A stretch of DNA of 64,000 nucleotides, taken from the NCBI GenBank assembly GCA_030141605.1, contig JAQGDQ010000216.1, positions 126,001-190,000 on the forward strand, in the 5' to 3' direction. This DNA comes from Tubiluchus corallicola. Its lineage: Eukaryota > Priapulida > Priapulimorpha > Priapulimorphida > Tubiluchidae. The position numbers and the translations under genes were made by a program. Below, piece by piece: positions 26,424-37,200 of the stretch. Below the pieces are notes generated by a model. The model did not search any database. It was given only the letters and a program-made list of their open reading frames with translations, and was not told where the DNA came from. Positions within the stretch are counted from its first letter, which is position 1. Every line of letters begins with the position of its first letter.

Positions 26424-28415
26424 TCAGGAGTAATACTTGACAAAGGCCTCTATGGCTTCATATTCGGCCATTCCTAACTTATCGTAGAGCCTGGCAGTTT
26501 GCTTGTTGCGCTGCTCAGCTCTTTGCCAGAACTCACGTTCATCTTCTCCCATAAACATAGCTCCCTCTTTCTGGGACTGATGTCTTAAAATAGCCTCACG
26601 TTTTCGTGACAGCTCTATAGGGCTTATTGGGACTGCCATTTCAATCTCATCTGCCTCCCATTCTGCCCAGGCTCCACGGTATAGCCATACCCAGCAATCT
26701 TTTGCCCACTTCTCATTTTTTAGATGTTCGAGGGCGATTAAGGATGCATCAAGGCAAACACGGTGTGTCCCATGGGGGTCAGACAGGTCTCCGGCAGCAA
26801 ATATCTGATGAGGCCTGACTTTATTTAACAGCTCCATGATGATTTTTACATCTGCTTCTCCAACCGGAGATTTTTGTCTTTTACCTGTTTCGTAAAACGG
26901 GAGGTCTAGAAAGTGTATCCTGTTGTCTGGAATACCGTAATACCTTACTGCAGACCTGGCTTCAGTCCTGCGTATTAACCCTTTTACCATGCGTAGCTCC
27001 AGGATATCTAAATCACTACTTTTTTTTGTTTTTATGAAGTTGATAATTTTCTCTTTTTGCTCCTGTGCCTTTTTATTTCCTCTATCGTAAAATGATGTAT
27101 ATTCATGGTGGAAATCAATAAATTGGCTTACATATTCATCTGAAACAGCGAAGTTCCCTGAAACCTGGTACGCTACATGGACATCATGTTTTTGCTCAAC
27201 AAGGCGCAGTAGTGTCCCTCCCATAGATATTACATCGTCATCGGGATGGGGGCTGAGGACTACAACCCTTTTTTGCTTTGGAATGGCTCTTTCTGGACGG
27301 TTTGTGTCATCAACGTCCGGTTTGCCTCCCGGCCAACCTGTTATGGTATGCTGTATGTCGTTGAAAACACCTATATTGATACGATATGCTGAGCCAACTG
27401 TTGCGAGCAGGTCTCCCAGCCCATGCTCATTGTAATCTTTTCCGGTAAGCTTTAATATAGGCTTATTTGTTTGCTGGCAAAGCCATATTACCGCTTTGCG
27501 TATAAGCCGTTTATTTTTCCAGTCCATATCATCAACCAGCCAAGGCGTTTTGGAACGAATAATATGTGATGCTGCTCCGCTGTCAATAATGATTTTTGCG
27601 TTGGAATGGAGTTGTAAGAATGAAGCCGGAAGTTGAGTGTCAGGATCTTCTTCTACTGCTCTTTGTATCACCTCTGCTTTTCTTTCTCCGAAAGCAAATA
27701 GGATAATTTTACGTGAACTTAAAATTGTACCAATACCCATTGTGATAGCTCTTCCTGGTACACTAGCGAGGTTTTGAAATTCAGAGGCATTCTCTTCCTG
27801 ACGAGTAGCTGCATCAAGTGTAACAATTCTTGTTTTTGAATTTCTGGTTGAACCTGGCTCATTAAATCCGATTTGTCCGGCACGCCCTATCCCCAATATC
27901 ATCAGGTCTATACCTCCGGCTTTTTTTATTTTCTCTTCATACTCTCTACAGTAGTTATGTATCGCATTAAAGATAGTTCTCCCATCAGGGATATAGATAT
28001 TGTTTGGGAGAATATCTACATGGTTAAAAAGGTGCGTGTGCATAAAGTAGTTATAACTGTATATCGAGAGTGGAGTCATTGGGTAATACTCATCCACATT
28101 GAAAGTTATTACATTTTTGAAACTTAGCCCTTCTTCTTTATGCATACGCACTAATTCGGAGAATACGCCCACTTGTGTATCCCCTGTAACAAGCCCGAGT
28201 ACACAATTCTCTTTTTTGTGCTGCTTCTCTTTTATCTCATTGGCAATTTCACGGGCAACAGCAACTGAAGCATCATGCCCTTCCAGGTAGATATATGTAG
28301 GGATATTTTCATATTTTGTTAGCATATCCCTGTGGGTCAGATTGGTCGGGACGCACTCATTACGCTTGTTAAAAATGGGGTTATTGCTTTGTAGTTTTTT
28401 ATTAAGATCCATCAC
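26424..28415 (-). CDS. NagB-like/PIG-L fusion protein with altered NagB motifs
   Basis: A 663-residue fusion usually annotated as glucosamine-6-phosphate deaminase in Bacteroidota. The N-terminal isomerase-like domain (about 40-290) has NVDEY with Asp108. The phosphate loop reads TGDTQ (77-81), not a TGSSP-like sequence. The catalytic GxxDGH/TGH segment reads GRAGQIGFNEP with Gln181 (CAA, 27873-27875) where His is expected. The C-terminal PIG-L/LmbE deacetylase motif SPHPDDD (389-394) is intact. A deaminase role is therefore uncertain; a deacetylase or changed sugar specificity is possible. The first or second ATG may be used. Confidence 0.85.
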   Translation of the reverse strand: MMDLNKKLQSNNPIFNKRNECVPTNLTHRDMLTKYENIPTYIYLEGHDASVAVAREIANEIKEKQHKKENCVLGLVTGDTQVGVFSELVRMHKEEGLSFKNVITFNVDEYYPMTPLSIYSYNYFMHTHLFNHVDILPNNIYIPDGRTIFNAIHNYCREYEEKIKKAGGIDLMILGIGRAGQIGFNEPGSTRNSKTRIVTLDAATRQEENASEFQNLASVPGRAITMGIGTILSSRKIILFAFGERKAEVIQRAVEEDPDTQLPASFLQLHSNAKIIIDSGAASHIIRSKTPWLVDDMDWKNKRLIRKAVIWLCQQTNKPILKLTGKDYNEHGLGDLLATVGSAYRINIGVFNDIQHTITGWPGGKPDVDDTNRPERAIPKQKRVVVLSPHPDDDVISMGGTLLRLVEQKHDVHVAYQVSGNFAVSDEYVSQFIDFHHEYTSFYDRGNKKAQEQKEKIINFIKTKKSSDLDILELRMVKGLIRRTEARSAVRYYGIPDNRIHFLDLPFYETGKRQKSPVGEADVKIIMELLNKVRPHQIFAAGDLSDPHGTHRVCLDASLIALEHLKNEKWAKDCWVWLYRGAWAEWEADEIEMAVPISPIELSRKREAILRHQSQKEGAMFMGEDEREFWQRAEQRNKQTARLYDKLGMAEYEAIEAFVKYYS

Positions 28416-28511
28416 TACCTGTTTTCTACTTATTTATATTTAAAGATATTATTAATGTTCACCCTCAAAATAACAAAAAACTGTTACAAAAGAGCAAAGA
28501 TATTAGAAAGA

Positions 28512-29132
28512 CTATAAAAATTCTCCTGCTTTGTACCTTTGAATGATATGTTCAATCATTGCTTCATCTTCTTCATTATATGTGGCATTGAGATTAGCTC
28601 CAAATAACAGGGCCATTGCCCTCCACATCATCGCCTTACTACTGCCTCTGTACTCTTTAATCAGTTTGTATGGCGATTTGCCCGTCTCTCTTTCAATTAG
28701 TTTTAGCAAAAGGCGATTTTGGCGCATACTTAATGTTTTTAAAGAATCGATATAGGTGTTATAGGTGTGTTTTTCATACCACTTAATATATTTTTTCTTA
28801 TCTTTTTTATCGATGTATATTTCTTCAAACTCTTTATTTACACGCGCAAGCTCCTGTCCAACAATGATTGACATAGGATATGCTTTTATAACATCCTCAA
28901 CCAGCTGGTTGTATTTTTTTCGTTCGCGATTGTTTTTGAACTGATATGGAGGGATTACTTCTATCTCTTTAAGTACTACATCTAGGAGAGTGTCGCCTTG
29001 CTCATGTTTTGCTATACATATAGTGTCTATAATCGAATAGAGACTACCTCTCTCAACCTGTTCTGTTGATTGTGCCCAGCTGTTTGTAAGTGACGTATAA
29101 ACTAGAATTATATAGATGATCAGTGTTTGCAT
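28512..29132 (-). CDS. DUF4294 domain-containing protein
   Basis: A 206-residue Bacteroidota protein of unknown function. The N-terminus is an export signal (about 1-20, ending near SWAQ). Then comes the DUF4294 region with VIPPYQFKNNRERKKYNQLVEDVIKAYP, and a C-terminal RYKAGEFL. Related genes usually lie among housekeeping loci, so context gives no role. It lies 96 bases upstream of the NagB-like gene on the same strand. It likely acts in the periplasm. Confidence 0.82.
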   Translation of the reverse strand: MQTLIIYIILVYTSLTNSWAQSTEQVERGSLYSIIDTICIAKHEQGDTLLDVVLKEIEVIPPYQFKNNRERKKYNQLVEDVIKAYPMSIIVGQELARVNKEFEEIYIDKKDKKKYIKWYEKHTYNTYIDSLKTLSMRQNRLLLKLIERETGKSPYKLIKEYRGSSKAMMWRAMALLFGANLNATYNEEDEAMIEHIIQRYKAGEFL

Positions 29133-29146
29133 AACATCGCAATTTT

Positions 29147-29270
29147 GAAACTTTTGTAGTTTAAAATTTTGTCAAAATCCCCTTCAAAATCTTCATTTAC
29201 ATTAGTAAACTGCGGCTTTTTATCATTTTTTTTAAATCCAAATCAAAATTTTTTGCTTTGCTAAGCACTC
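29147..29270 (+). repeat. Dispersed repeat copy R6 (forward)
   Basis: It carries AAATCTTCATTTACATTAGTAAACTGCGG and TTTTTTGCTTTGCTAAGCACTC; the left end (GAAACTTTTGTAG) is eroded. Located between DUF4294 and mfd. Confidence 0.75.
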
Positions 29271-29351
29271 TAAAGTTATACATGAATTACAGAAAAGAGA
29301 TGGTAGTGCGGACTTTTTCACATTAATTTTATTTTCTACGGAAATGGGGTG

Positions 29352-32300
29352 CTACTGGTTTGGTGTATGCATACTTTCTGCGCCTATATCCTCTAATACC
29401 TTCATTGCTTCACCAATAGAGTCGATATTATTGAAGATAATATAAAGCTTATCTTTTGTCTCTTTCATTTTACCCTTATCGGGGTTTGAGACCATCCATT
29501 GCAGCAGTGCTTTAAAGTATTGAGAGCGATAATATAAAGATTCTTGATTTGCAGGAAGATAGCATATCATCTTTCTGTTTTTTAGTGTCATTTTCTCAAC
29601 ACTCAGTCTGATTGCAATCCATCGCAATTTTACTACTTCTATAAGCTCTTTTGAGGCTTTGGGTATAGGGCCAAAGCGGTCTATAAGCTTTTCCTTGAAT
29701 TGGCAAAGCTCACTATCGTCTTTCATATTATCCAGGTCTCTGTATAGCAACATTCTTTCGGATGTATTGGAAATATACTCCGTAGGGAAGTGTAGTTCAA
29801 AGTCGGTGTCAATTTGACAATCGGATACAAATTTTGTACTCTGAAGGGGGTGAGAATTGGTATTATCCGTTTCATCCTTAAAGATATCTTTAAACTCTCC
29901 ATTTCTTAACTCCTGCAATGCCTCATCCAGTATTTTATGATAGACCTCAAAGCCTATATCTGAAATAAAGCCGCTCTGCTCAGCTCCTATCAGATTTCCG
30001 GCTCCCCGTATATCAAGATCTCGTGTTGCTATATTGAATCCACTACCCAGGTCGGAAAACTCCTCAATAGCCCTTAGCCTTTGCCTGGCTTCAGGAACAA
30101 GTGTCTCCAGAGGGGGGGATAGCAGGTAACAAAAAGCCTTTTTATTTGAACGACCTACCCTTCCTCGTAGTTGGTGTAACTCACTTAATCCGAAATTATG
30201 CGCATTGTTTATGATTATGGTATTTACATTTGGGATATCCAGGCCTGATTCAATAATAGTGGTGGCCACAAGCAGGTCATAGTCGCCGTTAATGAAGCTT
30301 AACATCGTTCCTTCCAGCGTATCTCCCTTCATTTGTCCATGCCCAACGGCTGTACGTACTGTGGGGCAAATGCGATTTATGAGCGCTTCGACTTCGTAAA
30401 TATTTTGTACACGGTTGTGGATAAAGAAGACTTGTCCTCCTCTGGACGCTTCGTACATGATAGCCTCTCTTATGATATCTTCATTCAGCCTGTGGAGCTC
30501 GGTAACTATCGGATACCGGTTGGGGGGAGGCGTGTTTATTATAGACAGGTCCCGTGCTCCCATTAGGGAAAATTGAAGAGTTCGCGGTATAGGTGTGGCC
30601 GTAAGCGTTAGAGAGTCAACATTCACTTTTAGTTGTTTCAACTTCTCTTTTGCTGAAACTCCAAATCGCTGTTCCTCATCAACAATCAGCAGTCCCAGGT
30701 TTTTAAACTTAACATTTTTACCAACGAGCTTATAAGTACCTATGATTATATCTAGCTTCCCGCTTGACAAGTCATCCAGTACTCTATTTATTTCGGCTGG
30801 TTTTCGCAAACGGCTTATATACTCAACCCTGCATGGAAACTCTTTTAGCCTTTCGGAGAAAGTTTTGTAATGCTGTAGTGCAAGTATTGTTGTGGGGACA
30901 AGCACAGCTACCTGTTTATTATCTGTGGCGGCCTTAAAAGCTGCCCTGATAGCGACTTCTGTTTTTCCAAAACCGACATCTCCGCAAACTAACCTATCCA
31001 TTGGAATACTTCTTTCCATATCTTCTTTAACAGAAAGAGTTGCCCTTAGTTGATCTGGTGTGTCTTCATATATAAAACTCGTTTCGAGCTCTTGCTGCAT
31101 ATAGGTGTCAGGTGAAAAGGCAAACCCTTTCTCTTTTTTGCGCTTGGCATAAAGGGCGATAAGCTCCCTGGCAATATCCTTGGCTTTTTGCTTGGTTTTG
31201 TTCTTTTTATTTTGCCATGCAACAGTTCCCAGTTGATTTATTTTGGGAGATACTCCCTCCTGCCCTTTGTACTTTGAGATGCGGTGTAATGAGTGAATCT
31301 TTACCAGCAGTGAATCATTGTTTTTATACACAAGCCTTATTGACTCTTGTATCTTCCCGTTCACCTCACTTTTAACGAGTCCTGCAAATTTGCCTATGCC
31401 ATGGTCTATATGTACCACATAATCACCCTGATGAAGCTTATTTAACTCCTTTAATGCAATAGCATGCTGGAATGATTTCTTTGAGCGTAGCTTAAACCTG
31501 TGATAACGTTCAAATATTTGATGATTAGTATAGCAACAGATTTTTATATCATGATCAATAAAGCCTTCATGCAGGTCAATAAAGAGATAGTCAAACTCCT
31601 GAGCACTTCCTTTATCTTTAAAGATAGATTTGAGTCTCTCTATTTGTTTAGGGTTCGATGAGAGTATAATACTGGTATATCCATTCTGAGTATTTTCTCT
31701 CAGGTTCTCTTCCAGCAGATCAAAGTTTTTATGAAATAGTGGTTGCTTTGAAGTGTTGAAGTGAAGAGTTGTCGACGATGGGAACAGTCCTCTGTTAATA
31801 GATTCAACACAGGTGAAATTTTCAATACTCCCCAATGTGTCACTCCCGGAAATAAGTTGATTGCTTACTGGTGTGCTGTTTTCTGTCCCGACATCTACAG
31901 CGCTGTTGTAGAGAGAGTTTATATGCTCCTTTACAAAGCTAAAGTCTCTGGCTATTATGATTGTCTGTTTTTTTAAAAAACTGAAAAAAGATATTCGCTT
32001 CTCTTCCTGCAGTCCTTCCTTGATGTTTGGGATAATGGATATATTTTTTATCTCCTCTTTTGATAATTGAGTTTCGGTATCGAATACTCGTATGGAGTCA
32101 ACCTCATTACCAGAAAAATCCACTCTGTAGGGGTCTTCATGGGAAAAAGAGAATATATCTATTATAGAGCCACGAATAGAATACTGCCCGGGACCATAGA
32201 CGAAATCTACCTGCTCGAAACCATACTCAGTCAGCACCTCGTCAATGAACTGTATAGATAGCTTTTCTCCAACCCTAATACCAAGTGTATGTTTATCCAG

Positions 32301-32714
32301 TCCTTCATGTGAAACGACTTTTTCCATTAAGGCTTCAGGGTATGTGATAATGGTATATTTATGCCTCTCTTTGGATAACTTGTTGAGAACATCTGTTCTG
32401 AGAATAATATTCTCGCTATCAATCTTTTTGTACTTGACACTTCTTTTGTAGGAGGAGGGAAAAAATAGGGTGTCCGATTTTATCCCGAGGCTGATTAATT
32501 CATCGTAAAAGTATGCAGCCTCTTCGAGATCGTTTAAAATAATTAACGATGGGAGGTGAGCAGCATTATACAGGGAGGCGTATAGTAGTGACAAGGAAGA
32601 GCCACAAAGCCCTTTTAATGTGACCTTTTGATTGTCATTCTTGCTGACTATAGCTAGAAGCTCTTTTAGTGCCGGATGAGAGCCATAATATTTTACAAAA
32701 TTCTTAAGGTGCAA
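29352..32714 (-). CDS. mfd: Transcription-repair coupling factor
   Basis: Mfd dislodges RNA polymerase stalled at DNA damage and recruits UvrA. The 1120 residues are full length. An N-terminal UvrB-like part precedes the RNA-polymerase-interacting CarD-like domain (about 425-520, [14 protein letters not shown]). The helicase motifs are present: Walker [29 protein letters not shown] and [16 protein letters not shown] domain follows. uvrA is in the same window but 25 kb away. A candidate -7 box lies 20-30 bases upstream. Confidence 0.97.
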   Translation of the reverse strand: MHLKNFVKYYGSHPALKELLAIVSKNDNQKVTLKGLCGSSLSLLYASLYNAAHLPSLIILNDLEEAAYFYDELISLGIKSDTLFFPSSYKRSVKYKKIDSENIILRTDVLNKLSKERHKYTIITYPEALMEKVVSHEGLDKHTLGIRVGEKLSIQFIDEVLTEYGFEQVDFVYGPGQYSIRGSIIDIFSFSHEDPYRVDFSGNEVDSIRVFDTETQLSKEEIKNISIIPNIKEGLQEEKRISFFSFLKKQTIIIARDFSFVKEHINSLYNSAVDVGTENSTPVSNQLISGSDTLGSIENFTCVESINRGLFPSSTTLHFNTSKQPLFHKNFDLLEENLRENTQNGYTSIILSSNPKQIERLKSIFKDKGSAQEFDYLFIDLHEGFIDHDIKICCYTNHQIFERYHRFKLRSKKSFQHAIALKELNKLHQGDYVVHIDHGIGKFAGLVKSEVNGKIQESIRLVYKNNDSLLVKIHSLHRISKYKGQEGVSPKINQLGTVAWQNKKNKTKQKAKDIARELIALYAKRKKEKGFAFSPDTYMQQELETSFIYEDTPDQLRATLSVKEDMERSIPMDRLVCGDVGFGKTEVAIRAAFKAATDNKQVAVLVPTTILALQHYKTFSERLKEFPCRVEYISRLRKPAEINRVLDDLSSGKLDIIIGTYKLVGKNVKFKNLGLLIVDEEQRFGVSAKEKLKQLKVNVDSLTLTATPIPRTLQFSLMGARDLSIINTPPPNRYPIVTELHRLNEDIIREAIMYEASRGGQVFFIHNRVQNIYEVEALINRICPTVRTAVGHGQMKGDTLEGTMLSFINGDYDLLVATTIIESGLDIPNVNTIIINNAHNFGLSELHQLRGRVGRSNKKAFCYLLSPPLETLVPEARQRLRAIEEFSDLGSGFNIATRDLDIRGAGNLIGAEQSGFISDIGFEVYHKILDEALQELRNGEFKDIFKDETDNTNSHPLQSTKFVSDCQIDTDFELHFPTEYISNTSERMLLYRDLDNMKDDSELCQFKEKLIDRFGPIPKASKELIEVVKLRWIAIRLSVEKMTLKNRKMICYLPANQESLYYRSQYFKALLQWMVSNPDKGKMKETKDKLYIIFNNIDSIGEAMKVLEDIGAESMHTPNQ

Positions 32715-32740
32715 GTCTGTAAATTTTCAATCAAAGGCTA

Positions 32741-32748
32741 CAAAAGTA
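32741..32748 (-). promoter_or_regulatory. Candidate -7 box of mfd
   Basis: TACTTTTG on the minus strand matches TAnnTTTG exactly, about 27 bases before the mfd ATG. I see no good -33 box at the usual distance. Confidence 0.3.
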
Positions 32749-32831
32749 ACAAAATGCAGGTTTGTTCTTTTGTTTAAGCTGATAATTTACGTAATATTTA
32801 CAAAGTAAAAGCGAACAGAATGAAGACGTAG

Positions 32832-32973
32832 TGAGTCCTTTGCAGATCTTATTTTTAAATTGGCATTTTTGTCAAAATCTTTTTCAAAACTCTCATTTAC
32901 ATCAGCAAACTGTGGCTCTTCGTCGGGCTATATTTCAGCCCGTACCAAACCATTTTGCCTTGCAAAGGCCTTA
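32832..32973 (+). repeat. Dispersed repeat copy R7 (forward), 3-bp flank TAG
   Basis: It runs from TGAGTCCTTTGCAG to TTGCAAAGGCCTTA, with the CAGCAAACTGTGG core. TAG flanks both ends (32829-32831 and 32974-32976). It lies in the 380-base gap between mfd and the CarboxypepD_reg gene; the rest of the gap shows nothing clear. Confidence 0.85.
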
Positions 32974-33094
32974 TAGTAAGAATATCCCTGTAATTGTGCT
33001 TTTCCCCCTCAGATAGCCTGTATGATGTAAGTTTTAGGATGTTGGCTTTTGGACGGTTTTAGTATCTAAATTACAGAAATACAAAAACGGTGTC

Positions 33095-34300
33095 TTAGTC
33101 AATGATCGATGTATTAGGCCCTTCCCAGAGCTCTTCATTATGAGGTGTATTATATATGTAATAATCTCGTTTTGATATTACAGAAGGACTTTGTGTATTT
33201 GGTAATTCCATCGGAAGCAGAAGGCATTCGTATGACTCTGTTATTATCTTTTCTGTTGCTTTATCTTTCCATATATTTTCTCTGTGTAACTTTGTATATG
33301 CCAGGCTATAGGTGCCCTGTTTCTTTCGGTATGTAGTGGTAAACTTGTAATTAATAGAGACAGGCTTTGGGCTCTCACTATCTCCTACTGCAAATGAACG
33401 GCCATGGCGGGAGTAGCTGGAGGAGGATACCCATGTATCGTTCCTTACTATAGCATAATCTGCTTTTGTGATATATATTTTACCTTTATATGAGGTTGCA
33501 TAATAGTCTCCAGTATGGCTTATGCTAGGATTGTCTAGCTCATAGCTTATTACCCATGCTGAATCTCCCTCATACTCAATAACCTGATCAAGAGAGAGGC
33601 TGTAGTTGCGTACAAACTCAGATGCAAGCAAATTTCTCCTGCTTCTTACAATATCAAAGTCCAGTAGCTCATCCATAAATGTCATCCCGTCGGCCAGGGA
33701 GGTTATGGTAAAGTTACTTTTGACACTAAGAAAGCGATAGTTGCGCTCTACTTGCTCTTCGTATGCAGTAGTGCGCTTATAGCCTGATGCGTCATATATA
33801 TCTACATTAGCTTCCAGTAGGCGAGTGGGGATATTGTCTTTTATTGCCTGTGATTTATAATATGCTTTCAGGCTAAAAGGTTTTTGTAAATAGTTTTTAG
33901 GGATACTCTCAATAGCATTCCGTACTACACGATATAAAAAAAGAGATCTGGCGCTAATGTCCACCTCTTCAATACCATAAGACTGAGGCTGCATTTCAAT
34001 CCTTATATTGTCCATCTGTGAGAGCTTTGCCAGCTCTATTTTAAATATCTTATACCCTATAGCAGAGGCAAATACGGAGCTGTTCATTTGATGGCCGGAA
34101 ATACTGAAGGAGAAGTGTCCGTTTATATCGCTTGCCGAGCCGGTAAAAGTACCTTCAATACCAATATTAACATAAGGTATAGGCATATCCGTAGATTGGT
34201 CTACAATAGTGCCCCTTATTATCCTGCCATCATTTGTTTGTGCTAAAGCAAAAACAGAAAGCAAGATCATAGCAATAAAAAAGGTAAGTACTCGCTTCAT
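33095..34300 (-). CDS. Exported protein with CarboxypepD_reg-like domain
   Basis: 401 residues with a signal peptide (about 1-20, ending FALAQ). A CarboxypepD_reg-like beta-sandwich follows (about 27-110, IRGTIVDQSTDMPIPYVNIGI), as in the N-termini of TonB receptors and DUF5686-type proteins. The remainder (about 120-401) is beta-rich with no motif I recognise, and it lacks a barrel-like length. Likely periplasmic or outer-membrane attached. It stands alone between two repeat copies. Function unknown. Confidence 0.78.
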   Translation of the reverse strand: MKRVLTFFIAMILLSVFALAQTNDGRIIRGTIVDQSTDMPIPYVNIGIEGTFTGSASDINGHFSFSISGHQMNSSVFASAIGYKIFKIELAKLSQMDNIRIEMQPQSYGIEEVDISARSLFLYRVVRNAIESIPKNYLQKPFSLKAYYKSQAIKDNIPTRLLEANVDIYDASGYKRTTAYEEQVERNYRFLSVKSNFTITSLADGMTFMDELLDFDIVRSRRNLLASEFVRNYSLSLDQVIEYEGDSAWVISYELDNPSISHTGDYYATSYKGKIYITKADYAIVRNDTWVSSSSYSRHGRSFAVGDSESPKPVSINYKFTTTYRKKQGTYSLAYTKLHRENIWKDKATEKIITESYECLLLPMELPNTQSPSVISKRDYYIYNTPHNEELWEGPNTSIID

Positions 34301-34421
34301 TAATAAAAATACCTTATTCCTGATGAGGTAACTATCTGCATCCTCTTGTTAAGAAATTTTCTTTAAAGATAAAAAAAGACAGGAATTAAAGTCACTTATT
34401 TTTCACATAGAGTAATAATAG

Positions 34422-34549
34422 CTAAACTTTAGCAGCTCCATCTTTTTGTTAATATTTTCTTCAAAATCCTTACTTACAACAGTAAACTGCGGTTCTTCAC
34501 CGGATTACTTTTCAGCCTTGACCAAATTTCTTTGCTTTGCAAAGCTCTC
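34422..34549 (+). repeat. Dispersed repeat copy R8 (forward)
   Basis: CTCCATCTTTTTGTTAATATTTTC, the CAGTAAACTGCGGTTCTTCA core and the right end TTTGCTTTGCAAAGCTCTCA are well kept; the left end is eroded. It ends about 50 bases before the lipoprotein ATG and lies in a divergent gap. Confidence 0.82.
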
Positions 34550-34599
34550 ATCATCTAATTGTTCTATATTTGTTAAACATAATTGAAAAATATGGCATT

Positions 34600-35265
34600 A
34601 TGAAAAATGTACGGATTACTCCAGCTATTATAATCTTTTTTGCCTCTTTACTTATTTTCATATCGTGTGTATCGAAAAAAAAGTATTTGGAGATGCAGGA
34701 GGATAAGGTAAATGCGGAGGAGCATGTTGCAGTACTTACGGGGGATGTCGACTTACTAAGTATGACTCTTGATGAGTTGAAGAGAGAGTTTGATCTGATA
34801 AAGAACAATATTCATATTAGTAATGCGAAGAAGGATGCATATATAGACTCTATTAATGCTAAAATGTCAGGTATGTCTGTTGATGCGGAGCATAAAGAGA
34901 GCGAAGTGACAGATATGATTTACGCTTTTGAATCTGAAGTGAGGCAGTTAAAGTCTGCTGTTGCACAGAAAGATAGGCAGATTGGTGATTTAAAGGTAAG
35001 GGTGGAAGACCAAAAAAAAGAGATTGCTGAAATCAAGCAGAACATTGCTGATTTGAAGTTTTCCAAAATGACTCAGACTGATGACATTCTTGCGAAAGAT
35101 AGAGAGATAGAGCTTAAAAATAAGGAACTTGTAAAAAATGAGGAGGAGGTGGCAAAGCATTTGTCGGAGATAAGTAAGTTAAAGAGGCAGATGGGGATAA
35201 AAGATGAGGAGATTGAGAAGTTGTCTAACCAGGTACAGCTTTTAAAGAAAGAGTTGGGAATGTAA
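34600..35265 (+). CDS. Coiled-coil lipoprotein, function unknown
   Basis: 221 residues from ATG 34600. The frame extends upstream to 34537, but the lipoprotein signal starts here: MKNVRITPAI, a hydrophobic stretch, then the lipobox FISC with Cys at residue 23. Nearly everything after it (about 30-221) is charged heptad-like helix rich in Glu, Lys and Asp, so a long coiled coil. Probably anchored to the outer membrane facing the periplasm. The stop is followed by a convergent dGTPase gene. I do not recognise a family beyond the architecture. Confidence 0.78.
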   Translation: MKNVRITPAIIIFFASLLIFISCVSKKKYLEMQEDKVNAEEHVAVLTGDVDLLSMTLDELKREFDLIKNNIHISNAKKDAYIDSINAKMSGMSVDAEHKESEVTDMIYAFESEVRQLKSAVAQKDRQIGDLKVRVEDQKKEIAEIKQNIADLKFSKMTQTDDILAKDREIELKNKELVKNEEEVAKHLSEISKLKRQMGIKDEEIEKLSNQVQLLKKELGM

Positions 35266-35305
35266 GATTATTACAGTCGGTGTTGTGGTATTATGCAGGA
35301 TAACC

Positions 35306-36652
35306 CTATGCTATTTTCGGCAAGCTTATACCTTTGATTTTTCTATATAAGTCAAGTGCGTACAGGTCGGTCATACTGGAAATAAAATCAACAACAGACT
35401 GTATCTTTTCGTAAGCAGATTGCTTATCCCCTTTATACTGTGTAGGTATAAGAGATATCATCTTTTTTGACAGTTCACGGTTGGGATTCATTACGGCTAC
35501 AGTAAATTCATCCAGTAGTGTACCGAGAATTTTATGCCCTGCGATTTCAATTTCTATTACGGAGCGGTCGCAATATATCTTTTTAGCAGAAATGCTTTTT
35601 ATTTGCTTCATTGCCGATTGGGAAGCTCCGCTAAGACAGGAGAAGAGTGTTCCGGCAAGCTTTCCTGACAGTATCTCATCATGCTTTTCATAGAAAATTT
35701 GGGCACAGTCGTTCACCAGGCGACTTATTACCATGGAGCGTAGATAAGCAATGCGTTCGTTTTTGTCTGTTACTGTTTTGAAAGTGGTGTTTATATTCTT
35801 GAGTATACTGCTGTCTGCAGGCGACGTGAAGAAGTTGAGAAGCAACTCCTCAGTCTCTTTATATGATAGAATTTTTAATTTGTGGGAATCTTCGACATCC
35901 ATAATCTGATAGCAAATATCGTCGGCAGCTTCTACCAAAAATACCAGAGGGTGCCGAACGTACTTCACGGGGGTGTCAGATATTTTCTTTAAGCCCAGCT
36001 CACTAGCTATTTTGCAATATATATCTTTTTCGCTCTGAAAGAATCCCATTTTTTGTTTTCCTCCTGACAAGGATGATTCATAAGGGTACTTAACTATTGA
36101 AGAGAGTGTCGAGTAGGTTAATGCAAACCCTCCCTGTCTCTTTCCATTGAACTGAGTGCTAAGAGTGCGAAATGCGTTGGCATTTCCATCAAACTGCGTC
36201 ATGTCCATCCATTCGCCCTTCGACATTTCCGATTTGTAGCGCATGCCATTACCATTTTTGAAGAAGTTTGCTATAGCTTCTTCTCCTGAGTGCCCAAACG
36301 GTGGATTCCCAAGGTCGTGTGCCAGACAAGCAGAAGAGACTATTGAACCAATTTCATACAGAAGGATGTTTTGTCCGGGGTCTTTTGAACAAAGCAGCTT
36401 TTGCGATATAATATTTCCTAGTGAGCGCCCTACACTTGCGACTTCAAGTGAGTGTGTTAGCCGGTTATGAACGAATATACTTCCGGGTAACGGAAACAGC
36501 TGTGTCTTGTTTTCGAGACGCCTGAAAGGAGATGAAAAAATTATACGGTCATAATCTCTTTGAAATTGTGACCGTACATCCCCACCGGCTTGCATCTCCT
36601 GTTCTTCAATGCCAAGTCTTTTTGCGGATAATAACCGATTCCAGTTCATCAT
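35306..36652 (-). CDS. dgt: dGTP triphosphohydrolase (HD domain)
   Basis: It hydrolyses dGTP (or other dNTPs) to the nucleoside and triphosphate, controlling dNTP pools. It has 448 residues. The N-terminal motif DYDRIIFSSPFRRLENKTQ (33-51) and the HD metal ligands are clear: His in NRLTHSLEV, His-Asp in AHDLGNPPFGHSGE, and a later Asp in EAADDICYQ. ATG 36652 or the next codon may be used. dNTP preference is not predictable. Confidence 0.93.
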   Translation of the reverse strand: MMNWNRLLSAKRLGIEEQEMQAGGDVRSQFQRDYDRIIFSSPFRRLENKTQLFPLPGSIFVHNRLTHSLEVASVGRSLGNIISQKLLCSKDPGQNILLYEIGSIVSSACLAHDLGNPPFGHSGEEAIANFFKNGNGMRYKSEMSKGEWMDMTQFDGNANAFRTLSTQFNGKRQGGFALTYSTLSSIVKYPYESSLSGGKQKMGFFQSEKDIYCKIASELGLKKISDTPVKYVRHPLVFLVEAADDICYQIMDVEDSHKLKILSYKETEELLLNFFTSPADSSILKNINTTFKTVTDKNERIAYLRSMVISRLVNDCAQIFYEKHDEILSGKLAGTLFSCLSGASQSAMKQIKSISAKKIYCDRSVIEIEIAGHKILGTLLDEFTVAVMNPNRELSKKMISLIPTQYKGDKQSAYEKIQSVVDFISSMTDLYALDLYRKIKGISLPKIA

Positions 36653-36740
36653 GATCTCAAGTACTCAAATATTTGCCCCTTGCAAATATCTCTGTTTTTT
36701 CTGAGGTAAAGAATAGCAATGTTACATTAAATTCAAGTTG

Positions 36741-36880
36741 CGAGGTCTTTGTAAGGTGAAATATCTTTGGTTGGGCTGAAAATAATTCAATGTAAACTGT
36801 GGCTTACTGATGTAAGTGAGGGTTCTGAAAAAGATTTTGACAACGGTATTAATAAAAGGATGAGCTTTGTAAAGGCCTCA
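36741..36880 (-). repeat. Dispersed repeat copy R9 (reverse)
   Basis: From CGAGGTCTTTGTAAGG to GAGCTTTGTAAAGGCCTCA, with AAACTGTGGCTTACTGATGTAAGTGAGGG inside. First of two copies, both in the same orientation, in the 548-base gap upstream of the Gfo/Idh gene. Confidence 0.85.
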
Positions 36881-37015
36881 TTATATGTGAAAATACTGAT
36901 CAGAAGATTGGGTGTGTTTAATTCTTTTTTGAAAATTATTTTGCGGGATAGAAATAAGAAAATAGCCTGTCTGCACATAAAATTCTTTATCTTAGCAAAT
37001 AAGTTTTATTGTCAT

Positions 37016-37142
37016 AAGGTCCTTTGTAAAACAAAAAAATGGTTAAGGCTGAAAAGTAATCCGATGAAGAACCGCAGTTTGCTGTTGTAGGAGGGGGCTT
37101 TGAAGAAAGTATTAGCAAAAGGGTGTGTTTTGCAAAGGTTTC
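37016..37142 (-). repeat. Dispersed repeat copy R10 (reverse)
   Basis: Runs from AAGGTCCTTTGTAAAAC to GTTTTGCAAAGGTTTC, with GATGAAGAACCGCAGTTTGCTG at its core. It lies 136 bases after R9 in the same orientation; the spacer between them shows no gene. Confidence 0.82.
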
Positions 37143-37200
37143 ATAGTTTTAATTTTATGAGGATGGCATTGGACCAGGTAATTTTATAAATCTTGTGGAT

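Noticed and set aside
28495-28502. TATCTTTG on the minus strand upstream of the NagB-like gene
   Set aside because: Exact -7 match but no -33 partner; short AT-rich motifs occur often by chance.
36767-37090. Open frame of 107 codons upstream of the Gfo/Idh gene
   Set aside because: It runs through two repeat copies (R9, R10); its sequence is that of the repeats and not protein-like.
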